64,000 nucleotides of DNA from CAMFLJ01 sp965279255 (GCA_965279255.1 OZ257146.1:3534001-3598000), one strand, 5' to 3'. Counted from the stretch's first letter, positions 1-9,677 are shown. The notes: generated by a model from the letters alone, not told the origin. Numbers and translations are program-made.

Positions 1-1318
1 CCTCGGGCGCCCACTGCACGTACTCGTTGCCCTCCAGCTTCAGCACCATGCCGCAGTCGCCCGGCAGGTTGGCGCCCGGGTCCATCGGCGAGTGCAGCCC
101 GCCACCGGTCCACTCGTGCACCCGGCTCAGCTCGTCGAGCACGCAGGCGCTCGTGAGGTTCGAACCGCATGCCTTGGCCGCCGTCGCCCACAGCAGGAAC
201 GCCGAGGTCGACTGCGCGCCCAGCAGTGCGACGTCGCCGCCGTTGCCCTTCACGATGTCGATGTACTGCTGCGTGGCCGGGTTCACGTCGGCCTGTTCGA
301 GCGGCGTGTAGGTCATCCGCACGTACAGGTCGTCGCCGTAGCCCGACACGTTCCAGTCGGCCAGCTGCGGCGTGGCGAAGTTGGTCTCGCTGAACCAGAT
401 CGGGTGGTAGTCGACCTGGTTCGACGCATCGAGGAGGTTCTCGAAGTGCGGGATCGGCGTGCCCGAGAAGTACACCATCTCGGCTCCGCACTCCTTCAGG
501 CGCAGCGCGATCGGCTTCCAGTCGGCTTCGCCCTGGATGGCGTAGGTCTGGCGGCAGCCGTCCAGGAACTCGAAGCCCTGCGAGGTGTAGGTCCCGAGCA
601 TCTTCTCGGTGGCGTCGATCGTCGACGGCAGCGTGCTGTAGACGACCGCGGCCTTCTTCACCTCGCCCGGGAACGCCCGGGCCAGCGCCGCGGCCTGCTG
701 CACGTTGTTGAAGTCGGTCGGGTTCGGGTTCGGCTGCACCATCAGCGGCGCCATGGCGAACTCGGAGTTGCTGGTGAACCCCGGCACCGTGGCCAACGAG
801 CAGTTCAGCCGGGCCGGTTCGGCCCCACCGTCGAGCGCCCAGCCCTGGCCCACGAGCATGAACACCTGGCCGCACGCCTCCTGGGTGGCGTTCGACGCCT
901 CGAGCACCTTGGCGTCGTAGTACCTGCCGACGACCTGGCGGCCGTTGATGCCGCCCTGGGCGTTGCACCAGGCGATCATCGCCTTCACCGCGTCGGACAT
1001 CTCGTGGTTCAGGCCGGGGGCGCCCTGGTAGCCGGCGTCGTCGCCGTAGCCGATGGTGATCTCGGTGTCGGTCACGCCCTGCTGGGTCGCGCCCGCCGCA
1101 TCACCCGGGCCGCACGGTGACGGCAGCGTGCCGAACGCGGTGTCCTGCTGCTGGGTGGCGCCCCGCACCTCGGCGGCGCCGGCGTCGTCACCGACGGTCG
1201 CGCCGCGGTTCCCGGCGCACCCGACGGCCAGCACCATCGCCATGACCGTGGCCAGGGCCACGAGGGCGCTCCGGCGGCGAGCCGAGCGTGGATTCCGAAC
1301 AGCAACGGTCGTGGTCAT
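1..1318 (-). CDS. ABC-type branched-chain amino acid/amide substrate-binding lipoprotein (3' end beyond window)
   Basis: Reads on the minus strand from ATG at 1318 and runs off the window edge still open (439 codons visible). The N-terminus has basic residues, a hydrophobic stretch (about residues 19-33) and a lipobox LAVGC with Cys34, so it should be an exported lipoprotein. The mature part contains ITIGYGDDAG, then AIAWCNAQGGINGR-type sequence (actual: MIAWCNAQGGINGRQV), typical of Peripla_BP_6 receptors (LivJ/urea/amide type). No permease or ATPase is visible in the window; they may lie to the left. Ligand unknown. Neighbour at 1342-2730 is on the same strand and ends 24 bases upstream of this start, so the two may be co-transcribed. 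Confidence 0.85.
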   Translation of the reverse strand, partial: MTTTVAVRNPRSARRRSALVALATVMAMVLAVGCAGNRGATVGDDAGAAEVRGATQQQDTAFGTLPSPCGPGDAAGATQQGVTDTEITIGYGDDAGYQGAPGLNHEMSDAVKAMIAWCNAQGGINGRQVVGRYYDAKVLEASNATQEACGQVFMLVGQGWALDGGAEPARLNCSLATVPGFTSNSEFAMAPLMVQPNPNPTDFNNVQQAAALARAFPGEVKKAAVVYSTLPSTIDATEKMLGTYTSQGFEFLDGCRQTYAIQGEADWKPIALRLKECGAEMVYFSGTPIPHFENLLDASNQVDYHPIWFSETNFATPQLADWNVSGYGDDLYVRMTYTPLEQADVNPATQQYIDIVKGNGGDVALLGAQSTSAFLLWATAAKACGSNLTSACVLDELSRVHEWTGGGLHSPMDPGANLPGDCGMVLKLEGNEYVQWAPE

Positions 1319-1341
1319 CACGGATCACCCCCGAGCGACGG

Positions 1342-2730
1342 CTACCGGCTCACCCCCAGTGATCTCGTGAGCTCGGCCGCCGCCGCGTGCAGATCGTCGA
1401 TCAGGTCCCAAGGGTCCGCCAACGTCCCCGGCGTACCCATCACCGACACGTCTAACTCGTCTCGGAAGCTCCAGGCAGTGACGTTCAGCCCGATTCCCTC
1501 CAGGATCGGTCCCATCGAATAGAGCGCAGTGACCTTGGCGCCACCCATCGACGGCAGGTCGGCCGGGCCCCGCACGTTCGACGCGATCAGGTTGATCGGC
1601 GGCGGCGTGCGGTCGGCCAGGCGGGTGCGGGCCCACAGGCGGATGCCGATCGGGTAGAGCATCGGCGGGGTCAGCGCGGCCCGGCCCTCGAACAGCTCGG
1701 GGCCCAGCGCCTCGCGCACCTTGCGCCCCGCCACCGTGGCCTCGTGGATCAGGCGCACTCGCTCGACCGGGTCGGCGATGTCGGTGCCCATCGGCACGGC
1801 CAGGTTGTCGAGGTGGTTGCCGCTGAAGTGCACCTCGCTCGGCCCGGTCGCCATCGGCACGCCGGCCACCAGGCCCGCCTCCGGCAGCTCGCCCCGCCGC
1901 TCGAGGTAGCGACGCAGCGCGCCCCCGCACACGGCGAGGAACACGTCGTTCAGCGTCGCCCCCGCCGCCTTCTTGGCGCTCAGCAGCGCCGGCAGGTCGA
2001 GCGCGCTCATGGCGAACGTGCGCTCCGGCACCAGCGACGCGTTGAACGACGTGCGGGGCCCCGAGAAGTAGGTGGGCAGCGAGACGTCGAGCTCGTGCTG
2101 GGCCCGACGCGCCGCCAGGAGCCCGCTGGCCGTGCGCACCAGCAGACGGGGCACTCCCAGCGCCCGGCGGGAGCCGTTCACCAACGCCTGGCGCACCAGC
2201 TCCTGGTCGGACGGGATGGGCTCGGGATGGGCCGGCTCGACGTAGGCCTCGGCGTCGTCGAGCACGAAGGCGTTCTCCAACAGCGCCACCGCCGCCCCGC
2301 CGTCGGCGAGCGAGTGGTGGAGCTTCATCACGAACGCCACCTGCTCGCCCTCGAGGCCCTCCACCACGGTGAGGTCCCACAGCGGGCGGTCACGGGGCAG
2401 CTGCTCGGCCGCCACCTGGGCCACGATCGTCGCCAGGTCGAGGCTCGTGCCGGTGCCACCGACGTAGCGCCAGTGCACGTGGCGGGTGACGTCGAAGCCG
2501 GGCGCCTCGACCCACACCGGATGGCCCAACCGGTAGGGCACGGGCACGGCCAGGCGGCGCAGGACGGGCAGGCGGTCGAGGCGGGCCTCGACCCGGGCGA
2601 CGAACTCGCTCGTGGTCAGCTCGTCGGCCCGCTCCGACATGTCCATCACGATGATCTTCAGCGTGTGCATGTGGGCGGCGCGCGTCTCCGAGTACAGGAA
2701 ACGTGCATCCAGACCGGTCAGTTCCTCCAC
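1342..2730 (-). CDS. Wax ester synthase/diacylglycerol acyltransferase (WS/DGAT), copy 1
   Basis: 462 residues from a GTG at 2730 (VEELTGLDARFLY), preceded by an AAAGGGGGT ribosome site. The catalytic motif of the family is present as HHSLADG (His138, His139, Asp143), with PLW at 116-118 and the late conserved N-x-x-S-N-V-x-GP segment (NLIASNVRGP). Such enzymes esterify long-chain alcohols or diacylglycerol with acyl-CoA at the membrane to make storage wax esters or triacylglycerol. It diverges from the acyl-CoA ligase operon across a 90-base gap. A longer reading frame extends upstream through that gap into the ligase gene, but the WS/DGAT family begins at the GTG chosen. Confidence 0.9.
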   Translation of the reverse strand: MEELTGLDARFLYSETRAAHMHTLKIIVMDMSERADELTTSEFVARVEARLDRLPVLRRLAVPVPYRLGHPVWVEAPGFDVTRHVHWRYVGGTGTSLDLATIVAQVAAEQLPRDRPLWDLTVVEGLEGEQVAFVMKLHHSLADGGAAVALLENAFVLDDAEAYVEPAHPEPIPSDQELVRQALVNGSRRALGVPRLLVRTASGLLAARRAQHELDVSLPTYFSGPRTSFNASLVPERTFAMSALDLPALLSAKKAAGATLNDVFLAVCGGALRRYLERRGELPEAGLVAGVPMATGPSEVHFSGNHLDNLAVPMGTDIADPVERVRLIHEATVAGRKVREALGPELFEGRAALTPPMLYPIGIRLWARTRLADRTPPPINLIASNVRGPADLPSMGGAKVTALYSMGPILEGIGLNVTAWSFRDELDVSVMGTPGTLADPWDLIDDLHAAAAELTRSLGVSR

Positions 2731-2826
2731 ACGCCACCCCCTTTCGGCCCTAGCGACAGGCCGCCCCAACGGAGAGTGTGCGCAAAGGCCGATGGTGGCG
2801 CCTAGGGGCAAAGGGAGGGGATGTCC

Positions 2827-4443
2827 ATGGCCGGATTCAACCTGGCGGACATGTTCGAGCTCGTCGTCGACGCGGTGCCCGACCGGCCCGTCGTCATCGC
2901 CGGCGAGCGTCGCCTCACCTACGCCGACCTCGACCGGCGGGCCAACCAGCTCGCCTACCGCCTCGCCGTCGCGGGCGTCGGCCCCGACGACTCGGTCGGA
3001 CTGCAGCTGGTGAACGGGCCCGAGTACCTCGAGGGCATGCTCGCCTGCTTCAAGCTGCGGGCCGTCCCCATCAACATCAACTACCGCTACGTCGACGCCG
3101 AGCTGCGCTACCTCTACGACGACGCCGACCTGGTCGCCCTCGTGCACCACCGGCAGTTCGCCCCGATGGTCGGCCCCGCTCTCGACGCCATGGCCGAGCA
3201 GCGCCTGGTGCTCGAGGTCGACGACTTCAGCCCCGGCCCCCGCCCCACCTCGCCGTGGGCGCTCGACTACGAGGCCGAGCTCGCCGCCCAGCCCGACGAC
3301 CGGCCCACGGTCGAGCGCTCCGGCGACGACGTCTACTGCGTCTACACCGGCGGCACCACCGGTGCCCCGAAGGGCGTTCTGTGGCGCCACGAGGACATCT
3401 TCTTCGCGGCCATGGGCGGCGGCGACCCGATGCAGATGGGCAACGTCATCACCACGCCCGACGAGCTACCCGGGCGCCTGCTCGACTTCGGCGTGGTGGC
3501 CCTGCCCGTGCCGCCGTTCATGCACGCCAGCGCCCACTGGCTCGCCTTCTCCACCTTCTTCGGCGGCGGCACCCTCGTGCTGCTGCCCGACGGCCACTTC
3601 GACCCGGTCGTCACCTGGCAGCTGGTCACCGCCGAGCACGTCAACGTGCTCGTGGTGGTCGGCGACGCCATGGCCCGGCCCCTGCTCGACGAGCTCGAGC
3701 GCGACCCGAGCGCCGTCGACACGTCGTCGCTCATGGCCCTCGGCTCCGGCGGGGCGATCCTGTCGCCCTCCACCAAGCAGAAGGTGGCCGAGGTGCTGCC
3801 GAACGTGATCGTCGCCGACGCCTTCGGCTCCTCCGAGACCGGTCAGCTCGGCGGCGCCCCGCCCGCCGACGACAAGTACGGCGCTCCCCGGCTGAAGGTC
3901 GACGGCCGCACCGACGTGCTCGACGACGACCTGAACCCGGTCGTTCCCGGCTCCGGGGCCACCGGACACCTGGCTCGCGGCGGCCGCGTCCCTCTGGGCT
4001 ACAAGGGCGACGAGACCAAGTCGGCGACCACTTTCGTCGAGTCCGGCGGCAGGCGGTGGGCCCTGCCGGGGGACCTCGCGCAGGTGGAGTCGGACGGCAC
4101 TATCACCGTGTTGGGCCGCGCCTCACAATGCATCAACACGGGTGGGGAGAAGGTCTACCCGGAGGAAGTGGAGGGGGTGTTGAAGGCCCACCCGGACGTG
4201 GTGGACGCCGTCGTCGTGGGACTTCCCGACGAGCGGTGGGGTGAGCACGTGACCGCCGTGGTCCAGACCCGGCCCGACCGCTCCCCCTCCCTCGACGAGC
4301 TCCGCGACCACGCCCGCCACTCCCTCGCCAGCTACAAGCTCCCCAAGCAGCTCGTGCTGGTGCCCCGCATCGAACGATCACCCAGCGGCAAGGCCGACTA
4401 CCGCTGGGCCAAGGACACAGCAGCCGAACACAGCCCGGCCTGA
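2827..4443 (+). CDS. Acyl-CoA synthetase (AMP-forming, FadD19/FadD17-like)
   Basis: About 538-540 residues. The ATP/AMP loop is YTGGTTGAPKG (about residues 173-183), followed by the adenylation core with FGSSETG and a C-terminal domain ending in SPSGKADYRW with the catalytic Lys. The YTGGTTGxPKGVxW form resembles the mycobacterial FadD19/17 class, which activates steroid side-chain or long-chain acids; the substrate here is unknown. Two in-frame ATGs exist, at 2821 and 2827; the strong AGGGAGGGG site abuts the first and sits six bases before the second, so I prefer 2827. First gene of a four-gene run (ligase, WS/DGAT, hydrolase, acyltransferase), suggesting it supplies acyl-CoA to the acyltransferases. 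Confidence 0.9.
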   Translation: MAGFNLADMFELVVDAVPDRPVVIAGERRLTYADLDRRANQLAYRLAVAGVGPDDSVGLQLVNGPEYLEGMLACFKLRAVPININYRYVDAELRYLYDDADLVALVHHRQFAPMVGPALDAMAEQRLVLEVDDFSPGPRPTSPWALDYEAELAAQPDDRPTVERSGDDVYCVYTGGTTGAPKGVLWRHEDIFFAAMGGGDPMQMGNVITTPDELPGRLLDFGVVALPVPPFMHASAHWLAFSTFFGGGTLVLLPDGHFDPVVTWQLVTAEHVNVLVVVGDAMARPLLDELERDPSAVDTSSLMALGSGGAILSPSTKQKVAEVLPNVIVADAFGSSETGQLGGAPPADDKYGAPRLKVDGRTDVLDDDLNPVVPGSGATGHLARGGRVPLGYKGDETKSATTFVESGGRRWALPGDLAQVESDGTITVLGRASQCINTGGEKVYPEEVEGVLKAHPDVVDAVVVGLPDERWGEHVTAVVQTRPDRSPSLDELRDHARHSLASYKLPKQLVLVPRIERSPSGKADYRWAKDTAAEHSPA

Positions 4444-4474
4444 GCGCCGGGCGTGAGCCCCGGGAGGAGCGGCG

Positions 4475-5914
4475 ATGGTCGAGCGAGTGACCGGCATGGA
4501 CGCGGCGTTCCTCGAGCTGGAGTCGCCCACGATGCACCTGCACGTCGTGGGCGTGCTGGTGCTCGACCCGGCGACGGCCGAGGGCGAGTTCTCGCGTGAC
4601 CGCCTCGTGCAGCTCTACAGCGAGCGGCTGCACCTCATCCCCCCGTTCCGCCGCAAGCTGGTCGAGGTGCCCGCCGGGCTCGACCACCCCCGCTGGATCG
4701 AGGACGACGAGTTCGACCTCGGCAACCACCTGCTCTTCCACCACCTCGGCGGCGACGCGGGGGTGGAGGACCTCGAACTGTTCGTCGGCAAAGTGTGCGC
4801 CCAGCCCCTGCGACGCGACGTCCCGCTCTGGCAGACGTGGCTGGTCGAGGGCTTCGCCGACGGCACCGTCGCCCTGGTCACCAAGGTGCACCACGCCCTG
4901 ATGGACGGCTCGGCCGGCGGCGACATGATGACCTCGCTGCTCGACCTGACCCCCGAGATCGTCGCCCACCCCGAGCCGCCACCGCCGAGCTTCGAGCAGC
5001 CGCCGTCGGTGCGGCGCCTCATCCTCCACTCCGTGCCCGCCGCCATCGGGCGCATCGTCCGGGTGCCCGGCGCCATCGTGAGCACGGTCGTGACGATGGC
5101 CGGGTCGGCGAAGGAGGTCGCCGCCCAACCGGGGGCGATCCTCTCCTTCGCCCCCGCCTCCCCCATCAACGGTCCCCTCACCTCCAGCCGCACCGTGGCC
5201 TTCCGGCGCTGCTCGCTCGCCGACCTGTCGCTCGTGCACCACGAGCTCGGCGCCACCATCAACGACGTCGTGCTCGCCGCCACGACCATGGCGATGCGCG
5301 GCTACCTCCATGCCCGGGGCGAGACGCCCGAGGAGCCGCTGGTGGCGTCGGTGCCGGTCGACCGCCGCAAGGAGGGCGAGGAGTTCGGCAACCACACCTC
5401 CAACATCCTCGTGAAGCTGCCCGTCGACCTCGACGACCCGGCGGCGATCGTCCACTCGATCCACGAGACGACGACCACGGCCAAGGCCGCCGGCCAGGCT
5501 CTCGACGCCAGCATCCTCGACACGTGGCTCGGGCTCATGCCCGCTGCGCTGCTGACCGCGGGGGCCGCGCTCTACTCACGGCTGGGGCTCGGCAAGCACC
5601 ACCCGCCGCTGTTCAACACGATCGTGTCGAACATGCCCGGGCCGCCCATGCCGCTCTACCTGGCCGGCGCCCGCCTGGTGGCGCTCTATCCGATGGGCCC
5701 GCTGATCGCGAACACCGGCCTCAACCTCACCGTGCTCAGCCACGACGGCAAGGTCGACGTCGGCATCATCGCCTGCCCCGACCTGGTCGACGACGTCGGT
5801 GAGGTCGCCGACCGGTTCGTCGCCGCCGTGGGCGAGCTCGTCGAGCTGTGCACCACCGACGAGGCCGAGGTGGTCGACCTGACCGACCAGGCCCGGACCG
5901 AGGAGCACGCGTGA
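4475..5914 (+). CDS. Wax ester synthase/diacylglycerol acyltransferase (WS/DGAT), copy 2
   Basis: 479 residues, start ATG after GGGAGGAG. Contains the catalytic motif HHALMDG (His139, His140, Asp144), PLW at 117-119, and the C-terminal NTIVSNMPGP motif of the DUF1298 half. Roughly the usual length for the family. Thirty bases separate it from the ligase upstream and its stop overlaps the next gene's start, so it is in the ligase operon. It is clearly diverged from the copy at 1342-2730, so the two probably differ in acceptor or acyl preference. Acts at the cytoplasmic membrane/lipid droplet. Confidence 0.9.
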   Translation: MVERVTGMDAAFLELESPTMHLHVVGVLVLDPATAEGEFSRDRLVQLYSERLHLIPPFRRKLVEVPAGLDHPRWIEDDEFDLGNHLLFHHLGGDAGVEDLELFVGKVCAQPLRRDVPLWQTWLVEGFADGTVALVTKVHHALMDGSAGGDMMTSLLDLTPEIVAHPEPPPPSFEQPPSVRRLILHSVPAAIGRIVRVPGAIVSTVVTMAGSAKEVAAQPGAILSFAPASPINGPLTSSRTVAFRRCSLADLSLVHHELGATINDVVLAATTMAMRGYLHARGETPEEPLVASVPVDRRKEGEEFGNHTSNILVKLPVDLDDPAAIVHSIHETTTTAKAAGQALDASILDTWLGLMPAALLTAGAALYSRLGLGKHHPPLFNTIVSNMPGPPMPLYLAGARLVALYPMGPLIANTGLNLTVLSHDGKVDVGIIACPDLVDDVGEVADRFVAAVGELVELCTTDEAEVVDLTDQARTEEHA

Positions 5915-7272
5915 CGACCCAGATCCCCCCGGCCCCACCGGCCGACAGCGGGGATGCCCCCGACGACGGCGGCGACCCGACCAACCCGTTCCTCGTCGTG
6001 CCCTACGCCATCGCCCGAGGCGCCAAGCAGGCCGTCGACGGCATCGAGCAGCTGCTGTCGCTGCGCGCCCCGACCCGCGCCCTGTCGGCCGTGCCCCGCA
6101 CCGCCCACTTCATGGGCTCCACCGCCATGCGCGGCCGCGGCGACCCCGTCGACCTGCCGGTGCCGACGCTCTCCCCCGGCTTCGCCGCCCACGTCGCCAT
6201 GGACGAGCTGATCCTCGCCCTCGCCATGGGCCCCAACCGCTTCCCGGTGCAGTCGGACTTCGACCGCGTCGCCGCCGAGCTGGCCCACGCCCGGCTGCTC
6301 TTCGACGCCCGGGGCTGGCTCGACGACCCCGCGTCATACCACCGCGACCCTCCGCCACTCACCGACCCTTCGTTCGACCGGGGAAAGTTCCTGGGCACGT
6401 CGTACCAGCGGCTGCTCTTCCCCAGCGGTTGGGAGCCCCGTGACGACGAGCCCGGCGCCGCCCGCTGGAACGGTTATGCGGCAAACAAGACCGCGTCGGC
6501 CACGGTGCTGCGCCACGAAGGGCCGCCCCGTCCGTGGGTCGTGGCCATCCACGGCTTCGGCATGGGCTTCCCGTTCATGGACCTCTTCGGGCTGCACGCC
6601 CTGCATCTCCACCGCGACCTCGGGCTCAACGTGGTCATGCCGGTGCTGCCCCTGCACGGCGCCCGCCGCATCACCCGCGTCAGCGGCGAGGCCTTCCTGT
6701 CGTTCGACCTCATCAACACCGTCCACGGTCTGGCCGAGTCGGTGTGGGACATCCGCCGCCTCCTCGGCTGGGTGCACGACCAGGACGCGCCCCAGGTCGC
6801 CCTGTTCGGCATCTCCCTCGGCGCCTACATCGCCAGCCTGCTCAGCGGGCTGGTCGACGACGTCGACGCCGTGATCGCCGGCGTGCCCGTCGTCGACTTC
6901 CCGGCGATGTTCCACCAGCAGGCCCCGCACCGCGTGCGGCTGCGGGCCGTCGAGCACGAGATCCTCGACGGCAACGCCGAGCTCGTGCACCGGGTCGTGT
7001 CGCCGCTGGCGTTCGCCCCCCGGGTGCCCGAGGGCCGGCGGTTCATCTTCGCCGGGCTGGGCGACCGCATGGCCCCGCCCGACCAGGCCCTGGCCCTGTG
7101 GCGCCATTGGGACGAGCCCGAGATCTCCTGGTACGCCGGCAACCACGTCGGCTACCTCTGGTCACGGCAGGTCACCGCCTTCATCAACGACAGCCTGGCG
7201 GTGAGCGGCTTCGTGCCCGGGCTGGAGGGCGAGGCCGAGCCCGAGCCCGACAGCGGCGGGGGGGAGCCGTGA
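5911..7272 (+). CDS. Alpha/beta hydrolase (lipid-operon esterase/lipase-like)
   Basis: 453 residues from a GTG that overlaps the preceding stop (GTGA), implying translational coupling. The C-terminal half is an alpha/beta hydrolase fold: oxyanion segment AIHGFGMGFP (about 212-221), nucleophile elbow FGISLGAY with Ser302, a GDRMAPPDQ acid-turn region and a late NHVGYLW histidine. The N-terminal 200 residues are not a domain I recognise. Its place between a WS/DGAT and an acyltransferase suggests action on neutral lipids or an acyl intermediate, but the substrate cannot be read from sequence. Confidence 0.8.
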   Translation: MTTQIPPAPPADSGDAPDDGGDPTNPFLVVPYAIARGAKQAVDGIEQLLSLRAPTRALSAVPRTAHFMGSTAMRGRGDPVDLPVPTLSPGFAAHVAMDELILALAMGPNRFPVQSDFDRVAAELAHARLLFDARGWLDDPASYHRDPPPLTDPSFDRGKFLGTSYQRLLFPSGWEPRDDEPGAARWNGYAANKTASATVLRHEGPPRPWVVAIHGFGMGFPFMDLFGLHALHLHRDLGLNVVMPVLPLHGARRITRVSGEAFLSFDLINTVHGLAESVWDIRRLLGWVHDQDAPQVALFGISLGAYIASLLSGLVDDVDAVIAGVPVVDFPAMFHQQAPHRVRLRAVEHEILDGNAELVHRVVSPLAFAPRVPEGRRFIFAGLGDRMAPPDQALALWRHWDEPEISWYAGNHVGYLWSRQVTAFINDSLAVSGFVPGLEGEAEPEPDSGGGEP

Positions 7273-8096
7273 AGGAGGACGCCGCCCCCGAGCCGGTGAT
7301 CGGCGACGCCCGCGACCCTGGCTTCCTGCGGGCGGCCCGGCCGATCCTCGAGCTCTACACCCGGTACTTCCGCTCCGAGGTGCGGGGGTGGGACAACGTG
7401 CCCGACGCCGGCCCCTTCCTGGTGGTGGGCAACCACTCCGGCGGCCAGGCCCCGCCCGACATCCCCGTGCTGCTCACCGCGTGGTGGCGCGAGCGGGGCG
7501 ACGAGGAGCCCATCTACGCCCTCTTCCACTCCTTCTTCCTGTCGCTGCCCGGCGTGGGGCCGGTCATGGCCAAGGCCGGCGCCATCGAAGCCGGCAACGA
7601 GGCGGCCGAGGCCATCCTCGAGGGCGGCAACATCCTGATCGTCTATCCCGGCGGCGACCACGAAGTGTTCCGGCCGTGGAGCGAGCGCAACCGCATCGAC
7701 TTCGGTGGGCGGCGGGGCCTCGTGCGCCTGGCGCTGCGCCAGCAGGTGCCGATCGTTCCGGCCGTGTCGATCGGCGCCCACGAGACCCTCGTCGTGCTCA
7801 CCCGCGGCGAGGCCGTGGCCCGGTTCCTCCGCCTCGACAAGCTGCTGCGCGTGAAGGTGTGGCCGGTCTCGCTCGGGCCACCGTTCGTGCTGGCCCCCGG
7901 TGGCATGCCGACCATCCCGTTGCCCTCGAAGATCGTCACCGAGCTGCTCGAGCCCATCGACTGGTCGCAGCGCTACGGGCCCGAGGCCGCCGACGACGAC
8001 GACGTGGTCACCACCTGCTACGACGAGCTCGTCGGGGTGATGCAGGACGCCCTCGACCGCCTGGCTGCCGACCGCCGCTTCCCCGTCCTCGGCTAG
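7269..8096 (+). CDS. Lysophospholipid acyltransferase-like protein (LPLAT/MGAT-type)
   Basis: 275 residues from a GTG overlapping the upstream stop by four bases. Block I is a variant, NHSGGQAPPD, instead of the plain HX4D of PlsC, and is followed by an acceptor-site block with VYPGGDHEVF, the PGG-containing form seen in MGAT/DGAT2-like LPLATs. No clear transmembrane segment. Probably transfers acyl groups to glycerolipid acceptors, complementing the WS/DGAT in the same operon. Last gene of the operon; a pair of strong inverted repeats starts 24 bases after its stop. Confidence 0.8.
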   Translation: MKEDAAPEPVIGDARDPGFLRAARPILELYTRYFRSEVRGWDNVPDAGPFLVVGNHSGGQAPPDIPVLLTAWWRERGDEEPIYALFHSFFLSLPGVGPVMAKAGAIEAGNEAAEAILEGGNILIVYPGGDHEVFRPWSERNRIDFGGRRGLVRLALRQQVPIVPAVSIGAHETLVVLTRGEAVARFLRLDKLLRVKVWPVSLGPPFVLAPGGMPTIPLPSKIVTELLEPIDWSQRYGPEAADDDDVVTTCYDELVGVMQDALDRLAADRRFPVLG

Positions 8097-8120
8097 CCCT
8101 CGCCCCTCCGCCTTCTCCCC

Positions 8121-8231
8121 GAAAGCTGGCTCACCTGCTTCGGCCCGCTGTATCTGGTGAGCCACCTTTCCCGCGAGACCCCAAAGCTGGCTCACCTGCT
8201 GCGGCCGGCTGTATCTGGTGAGCCACCTTTC
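8121..8231. repeat. Two tandem near-identical 50-bp hairpins, period 61
   Basis: Copies at 8121-8170 and 8182-8231. Each has a left arm AAAGCTGGCTCACC and right arm GGTGAGCCACCTTT, 13 of 14 positions pairing, around a 20-base loop. The arms are identical in both copies; the loops differ at two positions. They sit between convergent genes ending at 8096 and 8238, so a bidirectional terminator is likely, but there is no T-run. The last bases abut the stop of the next gene. Confidence 0.85.
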
Positions 8232-8237
8232 GGGTGG

Positions 8238-9566
8238 TCAGGGCGTGGTCGGGCCCGTCCCGCCGGCGGCCGCGGCGGCGACCTCGATGGCGTGCTCGGT
8301 GCGCACGAAGGCGAGGAAGCGGTCGACGGCCTCGACGGTGGCACGGGTGCGCACCGACGAGAGGATGTCGAAGGCGTGCTGGGCCCGGGGCAGCTCGGCG
8401 TAGACGACGGGCTCGTTCGACGCCTCCCGCAGCATGTGCGAGAACGACCGGGCCTGCTCGACCGGCGCCAGGCTGTCGTTGCTGCCGTGGATGACGAAGA
8501 ACGGCGGCGCGTCGGGGCCGACCCAGCTCATCGAGCTGGCCTGCTCCCACACGTCGCTCGTATCGGCCCGCTTCGACTTGAAGACCATGTGGGCGAGCAT
8601 CGGCTCCATGTCAGCGCGGCTGGTGCCGTCGCGGTTGGTGAAGTCGTAGACGCCGTAGAAGGGCACCGCCGCCTGCACGGTCGTGTCGGCGTCCTCGAAC
8701 CCGGGCTGGAAGGCGGCGACGTTCGGGGTGAGGGCGGCGAGCGACGACAGGTGGCCGCCGGCCGAGCCGCCGGTGATGGCCACGAAGTCGGGGTCGCCGC
8801 CGTACTCGGCGACGTGCTCCTTCACCCAGGCCAGCGCCCGCTTCACGTCGACGATGTGGTCGGGCCACGTGGCCTTCGGCGAGAGGCGGTAGTTGACCGC
8901 CACGCACACCCAGCCGCGCTCGGCCATGTGGGCCATGAGCGCCGCGCCCTGCTGCTCCTTGTTCCCCGTGATCCAGGCCCCGCCGTGCACCTGCACCAGC
9001 ACCGGCGCCTTCGCGTCGGCCGGGAGGTCGGCCCGGCGCCACACGTCGAGCTGGTTGCGCCGACCCAGCTCGCCGTAGGAGACGTCGCGCGCCGTGGCGT
9101 AGCGACGCCGCAGCTGGGGCACCGGGTTCACCACCTGGCGCCGCGTGATGGGACTGTTCTGGGGCGGCGCCATCTCGGGGGCCATGAGGCTGCGGTACTC
9201 GTCGCCGAGCTCATCGACGAGGGCGGCCTCGAGCACGTCGGCCGCCTGGCCCGCGACCCGGTCGAGCCCGATCAGGCCCGCCGCCGACGCCGCGCTCAGC
9301 AGCAGCCCGGTGCGCCCGGCTCTGGTGCGCAGGCCACCAGCGGCCACGAACCCGGCCGTGCCCAGCATCTGCCACGCCAGGGCGTGCAAGGGCATCTCCG
9401 ACGCGGTCAGCCCGCTGGGGAAGGAGAGGAACGACGCCCGGCCCAGGCGGCTGAACGGGTGCCAGGCGTTGGCGGTGCGGGCGGCCCGCAGGGCGCCGAC
9501 GGCGAGGAAGGCCCGGCCGACCCGCTGAGCCCGTTCGTCGGATGAGGAGGTTCCGTTGGCGCTCAC
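8238..9566 (-). CDS. Alpha/beta hydrolase, HSL/LipN-LipQ-like carboxylesterase
   Basis: 442 residues, GTG start at 9566. Catalytic features of hormone-sensitive-lipase-type esterases: oxyanion HGGAW (194-198), nucleophile TGGSAGG (Ser268), acid region HGSNDSLAPVEQ and terminal QHAFD histidine. The N-terminal 150 residues include a hydrophobic, Ala/Gly-rich stretch that may associate with membrane. No ribosome site is obvious; CAAGCT lies seven bases before the start and could be a weak leaderless -10. Convergent with the lipid operon and probably functionally linked to it, but the substrate is unknown. Confidence 0.85.
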   Translation of the reverse strand: MSANGTSSSDERAQRVGRAFLAVGALRAARTANAWHPFSRLGRASFLSFPSGLTASEMPLHALAWQMLGTAGFVAAGGLRTRAGRTGLLLSAASAAGLIGLDRVAGQAADVLEAALVDELGDEYRSLMAPEMAPPQNSPITRRQVVNPVPQLRRRYATARDVSYGELGRRNQLDVWRRADLPADAKAPVLVQVHGGAWITGNKEQQGAALMAHMAERGWVCVAVNYRLSPKATWPDHIVDVKRALAWVKEHVAEYGGDPDFVAITGGSAGGHLSSLAALTPNVAAFQPGFEDADTTVQAAVPFYGVYDFTNRDGTSRADMEPMLAHMVFKSKRADTSDVWEQASSMSWVGPDAPPFFVIHGSNDSLAPVEQARSFSHMLREASNEPVVYAELPRAQHAFDILSSVRTRATVEAVDRFLAFVRTEHAIEVAAAAAGGTGPTTP

Positions 9567-9677
9567 GTCCGTCAGCTTGCCCGACGACGTGGCGTCAGGG
9601 ATCGGGAGGACGACCCGGTTTCGACGGGCCGGTCGGCAGCTGCTCCGGCCGGGCGGGGACGGCGGCGGGCCAGCACC

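Noticed and set aside
92..1120. Plus-strand frame opposite the substrate-binding lipoprotein
   Set aside because: No family match; the minus strand has signal, lipobox and receptor motifs.
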